This document shows, piece by piece, positions 10,601-19,400 of a stretch of DNA of 64,000 nt (position 1 is the first letter of the stretch; the number at the start of each line of letters is the position of its first letter). This DNA comes from an uncultured Alphaproteobacteria bacterium (GTDB lineage Bacteria > Pseudomonadota > Alphaproteobacteria > JAPOUT01 > G958296285). Location of the stretch: NCBI GenBank assembly GCA_958296285.1, contig OY282459.1, positions 446,367-510,366 of the forward strand. The letters run 5' to 3'. Below the pieces are notes generated by a model, which was given only the letters and a program-made list of their open reading frames with translations, did not search any database and was not told the origin of the DNA. Position numbers and translations under genes: made by a program.

Positions 10601-11473
10601 ATGGATTTTCTCGCCGCCGCGCCCCCCGCGCCGCCCGCGAAAGAAGAAGGATTGTCCCCATCAGCCTGCGGCATGGAGGAGTCTTATGTCTTGTTTGAGG
10701 AAGCATGGAAGCCTGATCATGATCAAGAGCATCATACACGATTGGGAAAGGCGCGCCTAATGCGGAGCGCGGCGCGAGCGATGCGCAAGCCCAATGGCGG
10801 CGGCAGGCAGGATGTTTCGCAAAAAGCCGCGCGCGACTTCATTTTGGACGCGGCGATCTCGCGCTTCGCCCATTATGGCTACGCCAAAACCACCATGACG
10901 GACATCGCCTCGGCCTGCCAAATGTCCCCGGGGAATCTTTACAGATATTTTGAGAGCAAATTGGAAATCGCCGTCACCATCGTGCGCGAGCTCACAGGCG
11001 AAAATTTTAGAAAATTGGAGGAGCATGTCCAGCGCGCCGGCTCATCCGCGAAAGATCAGCTCCGCTCCTTCCTCTTTGAAAATCTGCGCCTGACCTTCCA
11101 GCAGCTGGGAAACAAGCCCCGTCTCATAGAGATGGGGCATTATGTCGTCCGCCACAGACCGGAGATGCGCCTGGAAGAATTGGAGGGCGAGCATAGGCTC
11201 CTCTCCCGAATCTTGGCGCGCGGATGCGAGGAGGGCGTCTTTCGGCTGGACTGCCCGGAGAGCGCCGCCCATATCATTCAATGCGCCGCCGTGCGCTTTC
11301 ACTATCCGCATTTGACGACTCCCCACGCCGATCTGGCGCAGCTGGAGGCGGAGCTGGAAGGGCTTTGCGATTTGATCCTCTCAGGGCTGGAAGCGGGATG
11401 CCGCGCGCAGATCGATTCCCGCGGCCATGTTTTTCCGGAGCCGCCGCCGCGCTCGCACCGCAATTTCCCTTGA
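10598..11473 (+). CDS. TetR/AcrR-family transcriptional regulator with long N-terminal extension
   Basis: DNA-binding regulator. The N-terminal helix-turn-helix domain is clear (AARDFILDAAISRFAHYGYA, then KTTMTDIASACQMSPGNLYR and YFESKLEIA) but starts about 70 residues after the first ATG at 10598. A later ATG at 10760, just after GGGAAAGG, would give a more usual TetR length of about 237 residues, so the start is uncertain. The C-terminal half is a helical ligand-binding domain resembling the AcrR class (LGNKPRLIEMGHYVVRHRPE). The ligand and targets are unknown. It is followed by a tandem repeat, an AT-rich palindrome and a small membrane protein gene. Confidence 0.85.
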   Translation: MMDFLAAAPPAPPAKEEGLSPSACGMEESYVLFEEAWKPDHDQEHHTRLGKARLMRSAARAMRKPNGGGRQDVSQKAARDFILDAAISRFAHYGYAKTTMTDIASACQMSPGNLYRYFESKLEIAVTIVRELTGENFRKLEEHVQRAGSSAKDQLRSFLFENLRLTFQQLGNKPRLIEMGHYVVRHRPEMRLEELEGEHRLLSRILARGCEEGVFRLDCPESAAHIIQCAAVRFHYPHLTTPHADLAQLEAELEGLCDLILSGLEAGCRAQIDSRGHVFPEPPPRSHRNFP

Positions 11474-11480
11474 TTGTCTT

Positions 11481-11510
11481 GAGGTCTCTTGAGGTCTCTT
11501 GAGGTCTCTT
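11481..11510. repeat. Three perfect tandem copies of GAGGTCTCTT
   Basis: A 10-base unit repeated exactly three times, with partial copies on both sides, just after the TetR stop codon. Ten-base spacing equals about one helical turn, but there is no direct evidence of protein binding. Confidence 0.85.
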
Positions 11511-11537
11511 GAAGCCGCGCTTCTCGCCGCGGCAAAA

Positions 11538-11592
11538 AATGAATATTTTTAAAAAAATTCATTGATTTTTTTTCTCCAAACCCCCATATTCT
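11538..11592 (+). promoter_or_regulatory. AT-rich palindrome overlapping a promoter-like sequence
   Basis: A near-perfect 26-base palindrome spans 11538-11563 (arms AATGAAT and ATTCATT around an A/T core). It overlaps a TTGATT hexamer (11562-11567), which is followed after 19 bases by TATTCT (11587-11592). This could be a regulated promoter for the small membrane protein at 11692, with the palindrome as operator. It might instead be a terminator-like element of the TetR gene, since a T-run follows. Confidence 0.45.
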
Positions 11593-11691
11593 TTCCATAA
11601 GGCTCATGCCGCCTGCGCGATCCTGGACGAGAGTTTTAAGATTCGCCGGCGGCGCGGAAAGCCGCGGAGAGACCAAGAGAGGAGTCCCGTC

Positions 11692-11850
11692 ATGGACAGA
11701 AGAAAGGTTGAGATGGGGAAAAGGGAAAGCGCGTCTTGCGCGACAACCCGCCGCCTCGCCATGGATGGCGGGCTGGCAGCCCTCACCGTCTCGCTTCTCG
11801 TCTATATCGGGCTTCTTCTCTTCGCCGCGCCGCTTTCGCTGTCGGTTTAG
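11692..11850 (+). CDS. Small single-span membrane protein, hypothetical
   Basis: A 52-residue frame with a good ribosome-binding site (GAGAGGAG, seven bases before the ATG). The N-terminal half is charged (MDRRKVEMGKRESASC). The C-terminal half is a hydrophobic stretch, LAALTVSLLVYIGLLLFAAP, suitable for one membrane span. I recognise no family. It lies downstream of the TetR-type regulator behind a palindrome and promoter-like sequence, so regulation by that protein is possible. Because it is short it could still be a chance frame. Confidence 0.45.
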   Translation: MDRRKVEMGKRESASCATTRRLAMDGGLAALTVSLLVYIGLLLFAAPLSLSV

Positions 11851-11894
11851 GGCGGTTTGGGGGCAGAGTTTTCCCCGCTGTTCCCGAACCCCCT

Positions 11895-13022
11895 TCAAGC
11901 GCTGAGAGTCCAGCGCGCGCGCGGCGGCGCGAAAAGCGAGACGCCGCCAAAGCGCGCCAGCCTTTCGGCGCCGGCGAGAGCGATCATCGCGCCATTGTCG
12001 GTGCAAAGCGCCGGCGGCGGCGCGGAAAAAATATAGCCCCGCGCCAGCGAGACTTGCTCCAGCTCGGCGCGGATCACAAGATTCGCCGCGACTCCCCCTG
12101 CGGCGACAATGCGGCGGGCCAGTTTCTTCTCCCCCCTTCTGGCCCGCCGCTTCTTTTTGCGCTCCTCCTCCGCGATCGCTCTTTCATGGAGGCGGAGCGC
12201 CGCCGCCATCCGCTCGGCCAGACTCTCCGCCGCCGCTTGTTGAAACGAGGCGGCGAGATCGCGTCTGGCGCGATCCGAAAGAGGTTTTTTGCTCTTCTCC
12301 GCCAGACGCCGCGCCGCGCTTTTCAGACCGGAAAAAGACATGTCGCCATGCGCCTCGCCGAAAAAAGGGCGCGGCAGAGAAAAAGACGCCTCGCCCTGCC
12401 TCGCCAATCTCTCTATCGCAGGGCCGCCCGGATAGGGGAGGCCTAAGAGACGCGCCGTTTTGTCAAAGACCTCGCCCAGCGCATCGTCCCGCGTCTGGCC
12501 CAAAAGGCGATAGCGTCCGGGCGAAAGGGCGCTCAAAAAGGCGCTGTGGCCTCCGGACAAGAGCGCCAAGAAATGCGGAAACGCCAAACTCTCGCCCTCA
12601 TCCAAACTGAAGCGAATGCTCATCGCATGGCCCTCCAAATGATGAATCGCCAAAAAGGGAAGCGCCAGCGCCAGCGCCAGCGCTTTCCCATAGACCGCGC
12701 CGACAATGAGTCCGCCGATGAGGCCCGGGCCGGCGGTCGCCGCCACCCCGTCCAGATCGGAGAAGCGGCAGCCCGCCTCCTTGAGCGCCTCTTTAACAAT
12801 GCCGTCCAAATGGACAAGATGGGCGCGCGCCGCGATCTCCGGCACCACGCCGCCATAGGGCGCATGGGCTTCGGCTTGACTCCAAAGAATGTTGGAGAGA
12901 ATGCGAGGCTTGCCCTTCGCAGGGCGCTCCACGATCGCCGCCGCCGTTTCGTCGCAGCTCGTTTCTATGCCGAGGACTCGCAGCGTCCGCCGCGCCCTGC
13001 CCCCGCCGCCTTCTTCTCTCAT
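11895..13022 (-). CDS. tsaD: tRNA N6-threonylcarbamoyladenosine transferase
   Basis: Transfers the threonylcarbamoyl group to A37 of ANN-decoding tRNAs, acting with TsaB and TsaE. The protein has 375 residues. The N-terminal RVLGIETSCDETAAAIVERP, the HHLEGH metal site (FLAIHHLEGHAMSIRF), LALLSGGHSAFL, DDALGEVFDKTARLLGLPYPG and FSGLKSAARRL are diagnostic. The C-terminal CTDNGAMIALAGAERL is present. It has a short Ala-Leu repeat (ALALALALP) from a CAGCGC tandem near 12660. It is divergent from hemC, a common alphaproteobacterial layout. Confidence 0.96.
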   Translation of the reverse strand: MREEGGGGRARRTLRVLGIETSCDETAAAIVERPAKGKPRILSNILWSQAEAHAPYGGVVPEIAARAHLVHLDGIVKEALKEAGCRFSDLDGVAATAGPGLIGGLIVGAVYGKALALALALPFLAIHHLEGHAMSIRFSLDEGESLAFPHFLALLSGGHSAFLSALSPGRYRLLGQTRDDALGEVFDKTARLLGLPYPGGPAIERLARQGEASFSLPRPFFGEAHGDMSFSGLKSAARRLAEKSKKPLSDRARRDLAASFQQAAAESLAERMAAALRLHERAIAEEERKKKRRARRGEKKLARRIVAAGGVAANLVIRAELEQVSLARGYIFSAPPPALCTDNGAMIALAGAERLARFGGVSLFAPPRARWTLSA

Positions 13023-13130
13023 CAGAAAGATTCTCTCCCTCTTGCGGCTTCCGCCTCTATGCTTTAGCTCCCGTTCAAGCGAAGACGCGAAACACTATCA
13101 CATTAAAAACGTTCACGCTGAAGGACGGAC

Positions 13131-14150
13131 ATGCGGTCATCCTCTCCTCGTCTTTTGCGCCTCGGCGCGCGCGCCAGTCCTCTGGCGCTCGCCCAAGCGC
13201 GTCTCGCCGCCGAGGCGCTGGCTGGAAAGAGCCAGACCCATTTTTCCGCGCCCCCGCCGCCCCCGCGCCTCATAGGCTTTCGCACAAAGGGCGATCGCCA
13301 AAAAGACAAACCCCTCTCGGCGATGGGCGGAAAGGAGGTCTTTACGCGCGAAATAGAGGAGGCGCTCCTGCAAGGGGCGATTGATCTTGCCATCCACTCA
13401 TTAAAAGACATGCCGGCCTCTCCGCCGAAAGGGCTTCTGATGACGCCCATTTTGGCGCGGGGCGATCCGCGGGACGCGCTTTTCGCGCCCTTTTTCTCTT
13501 CGCCCGATTTTGACTCTCTGCCGAAAGGCGCTCTTTTGGGAATCGCCGGGCCGCGCCGCGCCGCGCAGATTCTTTTCCGCCGTCCCGATCTCCGCCTGCG
13601 ACTCCTGCGCGGCAATGTGGAGACGCGCCTTCGCAAAATCCGCCAACGGGAAGCCGAGGCGGCGCTTCTGGCGATGGCGGGCTTGGCGCGTCTGGGATTG
13701 GCGCGAGAGGCGAAGCCCGTCCCGGTGGAGACGATTCTCCCCGCCGCGGGACAGGGCGCGCTCGCCGCCGAATGGCGCGAGGATGATGAGGCTGTCGCGC
13801 GGCTTGTCGCCCCGCTTCTGTCGCCGGACGCGGAATCGCTGGAAGCCGAGCGCGCCTTCACATCATTGTTCGGAGGCTCCTGCCGCGTTCCTGTCGCGGC
13901 TTACGCGACAGAGCGGGGCGGCGCGCTTTTTTTGCGCGGCGAAGTCCTGGCCCATGACGGAACGGTTTGCCATCAGATCGCGCGCGAAGGTCCGATAGGC
14001 GCGGGCGGCGGGGGCGCGGCTTTGGGACGCGCGGCCGGCGAGGAATTGCGGCGGCGAGTCGGAGAGGATTTTCTCCAATCTCTGCGACAAGAAACCGAGT
14101 TCCCGCCTCAAAGACCGTCTCAAAGACCGTCTCAAAAGGCGAAACCATGA
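13131..14150 (+). CDS. hemC: Hydroxymethylbilane synthase (porphobilinogen deaminase)
   Basis: Polymerises four porphobilinogens into hydroxymethylbilane in haem synthesis. It has 339 residues. Landmarks are LRLGARASPLALAQA at the N-terminus, KEVFTREIEEALLQGAIDLA and IHSLKDMPASPP, RGNVETRLRKI, LPAAGQGALAAEWRE and the dipyrromethane-cofactor Cys in FGGSCRVPVAAYA. The C-terminus carries a duplicated 12-base unit (CAAAGACCGTCT, 14109-14132). Its TGA overlaps the ATG of hemD (ATGA), so the two are translationally coupled. Confidence 0.95.
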   Translation: MRSSSPRLLRLGARASPLALAQARLAAEALAGKSQTHFSAPPPPPRLIGFRTKGDRQKDKPLSAMGGKEVFTREIEEALLQGAIDLAIHSLKDMPASPPKGLLMTPILARGDPRDALFAPFFSSPDFDSLPKGALLGIAGPRRAAQILFRRPDLRLRLLRGNVETRLRKIRQREAEAALLAMAGLARLGLAREAKPVPVETILPAAGQGALAAEWREDDEAVARLVAPLLSPDAESLEAERAFTSLFGGSCRVPVAAYATERGGALFLRGEVLAHDGTVCHQIAREGPIGAGGGGAALGRAAGEELRRRVGEDFLQSLRQETEFPPQRPSQRPSQKAKP

Positions 14151-14953
14151 CGGTCGGCAAGATTCTGATCACGCGCCCCAGCCCGGACGCCGACATTCTA
14201 GCGCGAGAGATCCAAGCGATGGGCGGCGCGGTTTTTCTGCGCCCTCTCTTTAATATTAAGCGTCTCGCGCCAAAATCTTCTCTAAAGGGTTGGACGGAAG
14301 ACGCCGCCGCGCTTCTCTTCACGAGCGCCCATGGCGTCAGGGCGCTGGCGGCGCTGGATTATGGAGGCCTCGCGCTCGCCAAAAAACCCGTCTTCGCGGT
14401 CGGCGAAGCGAGCGCGGAGGCGGCCAGACGCGCCGGCGCCAGCCTCGTCCATTATCCGAAAGAGGGCGATGCCGCCGCGCTTCTCTCGCTCATTCTTTCC
14501 AAAGGGCGCTCTTTTTCGGCGAAGCCGCTTCTTCATATCGCCGGCGTTCATCGCGCCGGCGATATTGGCGCGTCTCTGACGGAGAAGGGCTTTCCTTTTC
14601 GCCGCGCCGTTCTTTATGAGGCGAGACCAGTTTTGACGCTGGGGCGGGCGCTGGAAGAGGAGTTTCGGCGCGGAGGGATTTGCGCGGCGCTTTTTTTCTC
14701 GCGCCGCGCCGCCTCCCTCTTCGCCGATTTGGCGCGCGCCGCCGAAAAGCTTCCCGAAAGCCTCCGCCGCGCCGAGGCGCTCTGCATGTCTGACAGGGTC
14801 GCCGAGCCTATCGCTTCTCTCTCTTGGAGGGCGCTTCATGTCGCGCCTGCGCCCTCAGGCGCGGCGATGCTGAAAATCTTGCGCGTCATGCTAGAAAGAG
14901 AAGGGCGCGCCAAAAGCGGCGGCAAGCGGCGGCAGCCAGATGGGCGAGATTAA
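14147..14953 (+). CDS. hemD: Uroporphyrinogen-III synthase
   Basis: Closes and inverts ring D of hydroxymethylbilane to give uroporphyrinogen III. The 268 residues begin MTVGKILITRPSPDADILAR, which has the family's N-terminal RP motif. LLFTSAHGVRALAALDYGG, VFAVGEASAEAARRAG and LLHIAGVHRAGDIGASL match the two-domain fold. Sequence conservation in this family is low, so the assignment rests also on the four-base overlap with hemC. A mitofilin-like gene follows after 12 bases. Confidence 0.9.
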   Translation: MTVGKILITRPSPDADILAREIQAMGGAVFLRPLFNIKRLAPKSSLKGWTEDAAALLFTSAHGVRALAALDYGGLALAKKPVFAVGEASAEAARRAGASLVHYPKEGDAAALLSLILSKGRSFSAKPLLHIAGVHRAGDIGASLTEKGFPFRRAVLYEARPVLTLGRALEEEFRRGGICAALFFSRRAASLFADLARAAEKLPESLRRAEALCMSDRVAEPIASLSWRALHVAPAPSGAAMLKILRVMLEREGRAKSGGKRRQPDGRD

Positions 14954-14965
14954 TGAGATGGATTA

Positions 14966-15922
14966 ATGATGCGGGCGAAATCGCAAGATGAGACGATAAC
15001 ATCTCCACGGCGGAGATTCGGACGGCGCTTCGCGCTGGCTTTGGGTCTGACGCTCTTCGGGGTTTTTCTCGGGATTTTCGCGGCGCTCTCGGTTCTTGAC
15101 GCGCTGGGGCATCTGCCGTCTTGGGAGGCGCTCATTATTAAAGAGCGGCAGGGAGACGATGCCGCCGCCGCCGCCGCCGCGCGTCTCGCCTCTTTGGAAA
15201 AAAGACTTTTTGCGCTGGAGAAAAAGACGGCGGGGCGCTTCGGCTATCCGCCGCCGCCCGAAATCGCTCTGGAGGCGGATGTCGCGGCGCTGCGGACGCG
15301 CTTCCAAAAAGAGATCGCCGCTCTCCGCTCTCGGACGGCGACCCGATCAGAAAGCGCGGCGGCGGTTTCTCTTGCCGCCTATTTGGCGCTGGAGAGGGCG
15401 GCGCTTGGCGGACGCGATTTTGATCGGGAGTTGGCGGCGCTTGGTCTGACGCGGCGCGGCGATCCATTATTAAAGAGGCTGGGCGCGAAAGGCGGCAGAG
15501 CCGCGCCGACAAGACGCGCTCTCGCCCAGTCTTTTCAAAAATCTTGGGACGCGATGGCGCGCGAGACGAGTCTTCCCGAGACGAGTCTCCCTGCCTCGCC
15601 CGATTGGACGGGGCGTTTGATGTCTTTTTTCTCGCGCCTCGTCTCCATAAGACGCGCCGGGCTTTGGGAGGGCGAGGACGCCGAATCCGTCTTGGCGGCG
15701 ATGGAGCATTTTCTCGGACAAGGAGATTTGACGGAGGCGGTCGCGCGGGGCTCGCTTCTAGAAGAGCGGGGGGCGTCCGCGCCCATTTTTGAGGCTTGGA
15801 TGGAAAAGGCGCGGGCGCGTCTCCTTTTGGAACGGCGCTTGAGGGCGCTCTCGCAGACGATCCTGACGGAGATCGCCGCCGAAGCGGGGGCGGCGGAAGC
15901 AGCTAAGGAGAAAGGGCGATGA
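14966..15922 (+). CDS. Mic60/mitofilin-like inner-membrane protein
   Basis: A 318-residue protein with one N-terminal membrane span (FALALGLTLFGVFLGIFAAL), then coiled-coil-like Ala/Leu/Glu-rich sequence and a helical C-terminal region. Alphaproteobacteria carry a Mic60 homologue (COG4223) next to hemD, and size, topology and context fit. Mic60 proteins shape the inner membrane and contact the outer membrane. A 15-base tandem duplication at 15563-15592 gives the repeat ETSLPETSLP. The stop overlaps the start of the HemY stub. The family call is by position and topology, not strong motif evidence. Confidence 0.75.
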   Translation: MMRAKSQDETITSPRRRFGRRFALALGLTLFGVFLGIFAALSVLDALGHLPSWEALIIKERQGDDAAAAAAARLASLEKRLFALEKKTAGRFGYPPPPEIALEADVAALRTRFQKEIAALRSRTATRSESAAAVSLAAYLALERAALGGRDFDRELAALGLTRRGDPLLKRLGAKGGRAAPTRRALAQSFQKSWDAMARETSLPETSLPASPDWTGRLMSFFSRLVSIRRAGLWEGEDAESVLAAMEHFLGQGDLTEAVARGSLLEERGASAPIFEAWMEKARARLLLERRLRALSQTILTEIAAEAGAAEAAKEKGR

Positions 15923-16161
15923 AAAGCGTCTTGAAATTTTTCGCCGCCGCGCTCATTCTCTCGCTGGCGCTCGCGGCTCTTGTGGAGCGTCCTGGTTTGG
16001 CGGAGGCGGAATGGCTGGGCTATCGCGCGACAACCACGGTCGCTTTTCTTCTGCCGCTCTTTGTGTTTTGGAGCTGGCTGATGGTTCGGCTCGGCGCTTT
16101 TCTGCGCCGCCCGCGCCCGCCTCCTCCTCCTCCGCCGCCGTCTCTGGACAAGCCGAAGTAG
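15919..16161 (+). pseudogene. HemY N-terminal remnant (80 residues) running into tRNA-Thr
   Basis: The two membrane spans and the intervening ERPGLAEAEWLGYRATTTVA resemble the N-terminus of HemY proteins, which normally continue with a long TPR-like cytoplasmic part (400 or more residues). Here the frame turns into a Pro-rich tail and stops at 16161, inside the first ten bases of the downstream tRNA-Thr gene. The ATG overlaps the mitofilin-like stop by four bases, as in an intact hemD-mic60-hemY operon. It may be a degraded gene or a reduced but functional two-helix protein. Confidence 0.65.
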
Positions 16162-16227
16162 CTCAGTTGGTAGAGCGCCTCATTCGTAATGAGGGGGTCG
16201 GGGGTTCGAGTCCCTTCTTCGGCACCA
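16152..16227 (+). tRNA. tRNA-Thr (CGT)
   Basis: Full cloverleaf of 76 bases with encoded CCA. The acceptor stem pairs GCCGAAG with CTTCGGC. The D arm is GCTCAGTTGGTAGAGC. The anticodon arm CTCATTCGTAATGAG gives loop TTCGTAA and anticodon CGT. The T arm includes GGTTCGAGTCC. It overlaps the last ten bases of the HemY remnant. Confidence 0.96.
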
Positions 16228-16300
16228 TAGGCGGCATGGGGTTTGGGCTTTTCGGGAAGAGCGCTGGGTCATCTCTTGCGGGAAAAAAAGCCATAGACTC

Positions 16301-16329
16301 TTGACAATCTCGCCAAGAAGGTGTTTTCT
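16301..16329 (+). promoter_or_regulatory. Possible sigma-70 promoter for the DUF1302 operon
   Basis: TTGACA at 16301-16306 is a perfect -35 hexamer. The sequence 17 bases later, TTTTCT, is a poor -10. It lies 156 bases before the chosen DUF1302 start, in the only sizeable gap upstream of this operon. Confidence 0.35.
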
Positions 16330-16484
16330 GTGGCGGTCGCGCTCTTCTCTAGCGCCGGCTGGTTGGGCTGGAAAAGAGGCGAGACGCTTGACGCTTGGGC
16401 GCTCTTGGCTTTCTGTTTTTCAAAGCTGGAGGGGTTTCGGGCGCTTCATTCAAAGGGACGGCATCGCAAAGCGGGGAGAGTATC

Positions 16485-19400
16485 ATGGCCAAGAGTGGAA
16501 TAAGCGGTCGCATGACCAGACAATCGGCGGCTCTGGTTCTGGGCTTCATCTTTTCGTTCATGGCGCTCGCGCCGCGCGAGGCTCAATCTCTTGAGTTCAA
16601 TCTCTACGGCGTGGAGATTTTCGTGGATACGACTCTCTCGGCGGGCGTCTCGGTGAGGACGGCGAAACGCGACAATCTCTATTTGCCCGAAGCCAATGGC
16701 GGAAACCGCGAGATGCGCGATTTGGTCGGCGCGACCTATTCCCGTGCGCCGGGGCCATGCGCCGCCACATTTGGCGATAGCGCGGGCGCGGTATGCCCGG
16801 GCGGCGTCACCTATCTGCCTGCCACGAGCGGGCCGATTATGCTCGGCGGCAGCGGCGTTCCGCAGTTTCAGGTCTATAACAACGCCTATCCGTTCAATTT
16901 TGACAACAGCCTCAATGTGGACGATTCTCGGCTGAATTTTGATCGCGGAGACGCGACCTCCGCGCCCTTCAAGATGACGAACGATATTGAGATCACGCTG
17001 GGCGATTTCGGCGCGATCGGGAGCTACAGCGCCTTCTTTCGGGTCAATTTTTTCTATGACGCCGCGCTGGACTCCGAAGACTCTTATGAGCGCTTCGGCT
17101 TGGACAACAACGCCGCCAAAACCCTCGCCGCCCGCGACATTGAATTGCTGGACGGCTATGTCAGCGGCGATTATGAAATCTTTGACTATCCCCTCAATCT
17201 GCGCGGCGGCAGACAGGTCATCAGTTGGGGCGAAAGCACCTTTTATTTGGGCGGCATCAATGTCGTCAATCCGATTGACGTCTCCGCCTTTCGCCGCCCG
17301 GGCTCGGAAGTGAAAGACGTCCTTCTCCCGGAAACGGCGATCTACGCTTCCATGGGACTCCCCTATGATCTGACAGTGGAAGCCTATTATCTGTTGGATT
17401 GGAATCCCTATGAGCTTGAGCCTTCAGGCACGCCTTTCCAAAACACCGATTTTATCAATCCGAGCGCCGGCCCGATTGAGGACAGGCTTTATCTGTCAAG
17501 TTCGGCGAACGCCGGCACTTATCGCGCCAACTGCTCCGGCTCGCCTTCCAGACGCGCTTCGGAAGTGGTCGGCGCGCAGGCGGGCGCCGCCGCGAGCGCC
17601 GCCGCTCTTATGGCGGGGCAGTCTGCGGACGCCGCCGCCGCGGCCGCCGCCGCGACTGCCGCCCTCTTCACTTTCCCCGCCCTTCAAGGGGATCCGAGAC
17701 AGCAAGGCTCTTGCGCCTGGGCTCGCGGCGCGGACGCCGCGGCGCACAGTCTCGGCGCGGACATGGCTTTAGGCGGCACGGGCGTCAATGCCGACGGCCC
17801 TCTTGCCGCCCCCGCCGCGACTCTCGCCACCGCCGCCGGACAAGGCGCGGATCGCGCCGCCACAGGCGAAGCCGCCATCGCTTACAGACAGGCTTACAGC
17901 CAAGCCATCACGCGCCATTTGGATCGCGACAGCAATGGCGCTCCGACAGGGCGCATCTATGATTCTCGCTCGCGCCTTTACGATCACACGCCTCAGCGCG
18001 CCGAGTTCACCCATCGCAATCCGTGGGGGGTGAATCCGACAGGCGCGTTCCCAAATAACGCCGCCGCCATTCCCGCCTCCCTCAGATGCGGCGCGGTGGA
18101 AGGCGAGGACGCCGCCGCATGCCAAACCCGACTCGCCGGAGACGGCACGCCAAGCAATCCCGGGGCGCTCGCCGGATTCCACAGCGGCCCGATGGCGAAT
18201 ATCATGCGCGGCTTGCGTCCGGGCGATGCGCCGCTGACCCAAGATCAGCAGCTCTATATCAGCAATTATCTCAATCGCGTCACCGAAATGAACACCATGC
18301 CTTTCACCGGCGATAGAGACGCCGATGATTCAGGGCAGTGGGGCATCGCGCTTCGCTGGTATTCGGAGGCTTTCGGCAGCACCGAGTTCGGCTTTTACTA
18401 TCAGAATTATCACTCCCGCCTTCCTCTGGCGCAAGTGGCTTATTATGAAACCCCCTATGTGACTCTCGCCAAAACGGGCTGGACATCGGCGTCGGGCGCG
18501 CAGCTGAACGGCTTTGGCTGTCTGGCGGGCGCGGGGCTTGGCGCGAATCCCAATTTTGCGCCATTCATCTCTCCCGCCCCCACCGCCACCCCCAACCCTC
18601 TCCTCCCCGTCATCACCGCCGCCGGCGCGCTCCCTCTTAATCAGCGGGGCTTTTTGACGACAGGAACGTTCTTGGATCCCGACATTGACGGGCTTGGAGT
18701 GACGACCTCGCAAACCTATTCAACGTCCTATATCTCCTCGGCGGTCACAACCTACAGTTCCGCCAATCCCGGCACGTTTAACGGCGCGGCGATCTCGCCG
18801 ACCAATCTGCCGCTCGGCGCGGCTTGGGATACCGCGCCAGGGCCCGCGACCTATCCGGGGACTCCCGGGCGCTACATGGTGCGCCGCGCCACGAGCAATC
18901 CTGACGCCTCTTTCCGCTTGGATTTGGATCCCGCCCATTTCCGCGAAGCCGGCATCCAAACGCATCAGCGCAGTTCCTCCAACCTCGCCGCGGCCGGCGT
19001 TCAAGCGCCGATCGTTCGCGCGGGATTGGGCGATTTCTTAAAATATGCCCGCTTCGCCGACGCCACATTCAACGGACGCGCCGCGCTCGCTCTCCAATTG
19101 CTCACCGCCGACTCCACGAGCGCCACAGGCATGGCTCTTCTCGGCACCAGCGCCGGCATTGGGCCCGGACGACAGATCGCTATAGCGGGGGGGGCAACGC
19201 CGGAGCAAGCCGCCGCCCTCGTTTCCAGCAACATCGCCGGCTCGGTCGCGCAGAATGGCCCGAATCGCTATGATGTCGCCCGCATCAATTGCGCGATGGC
19301 GCTCTCGCAAGTCCCCGCCCTCGCCGGCGATGCGGGGGCCGTCTTTCCGACCGCCGCTTTCAGCGCCGCCGAAGGATCGGAATTCCTGACCGTCCAGCAC

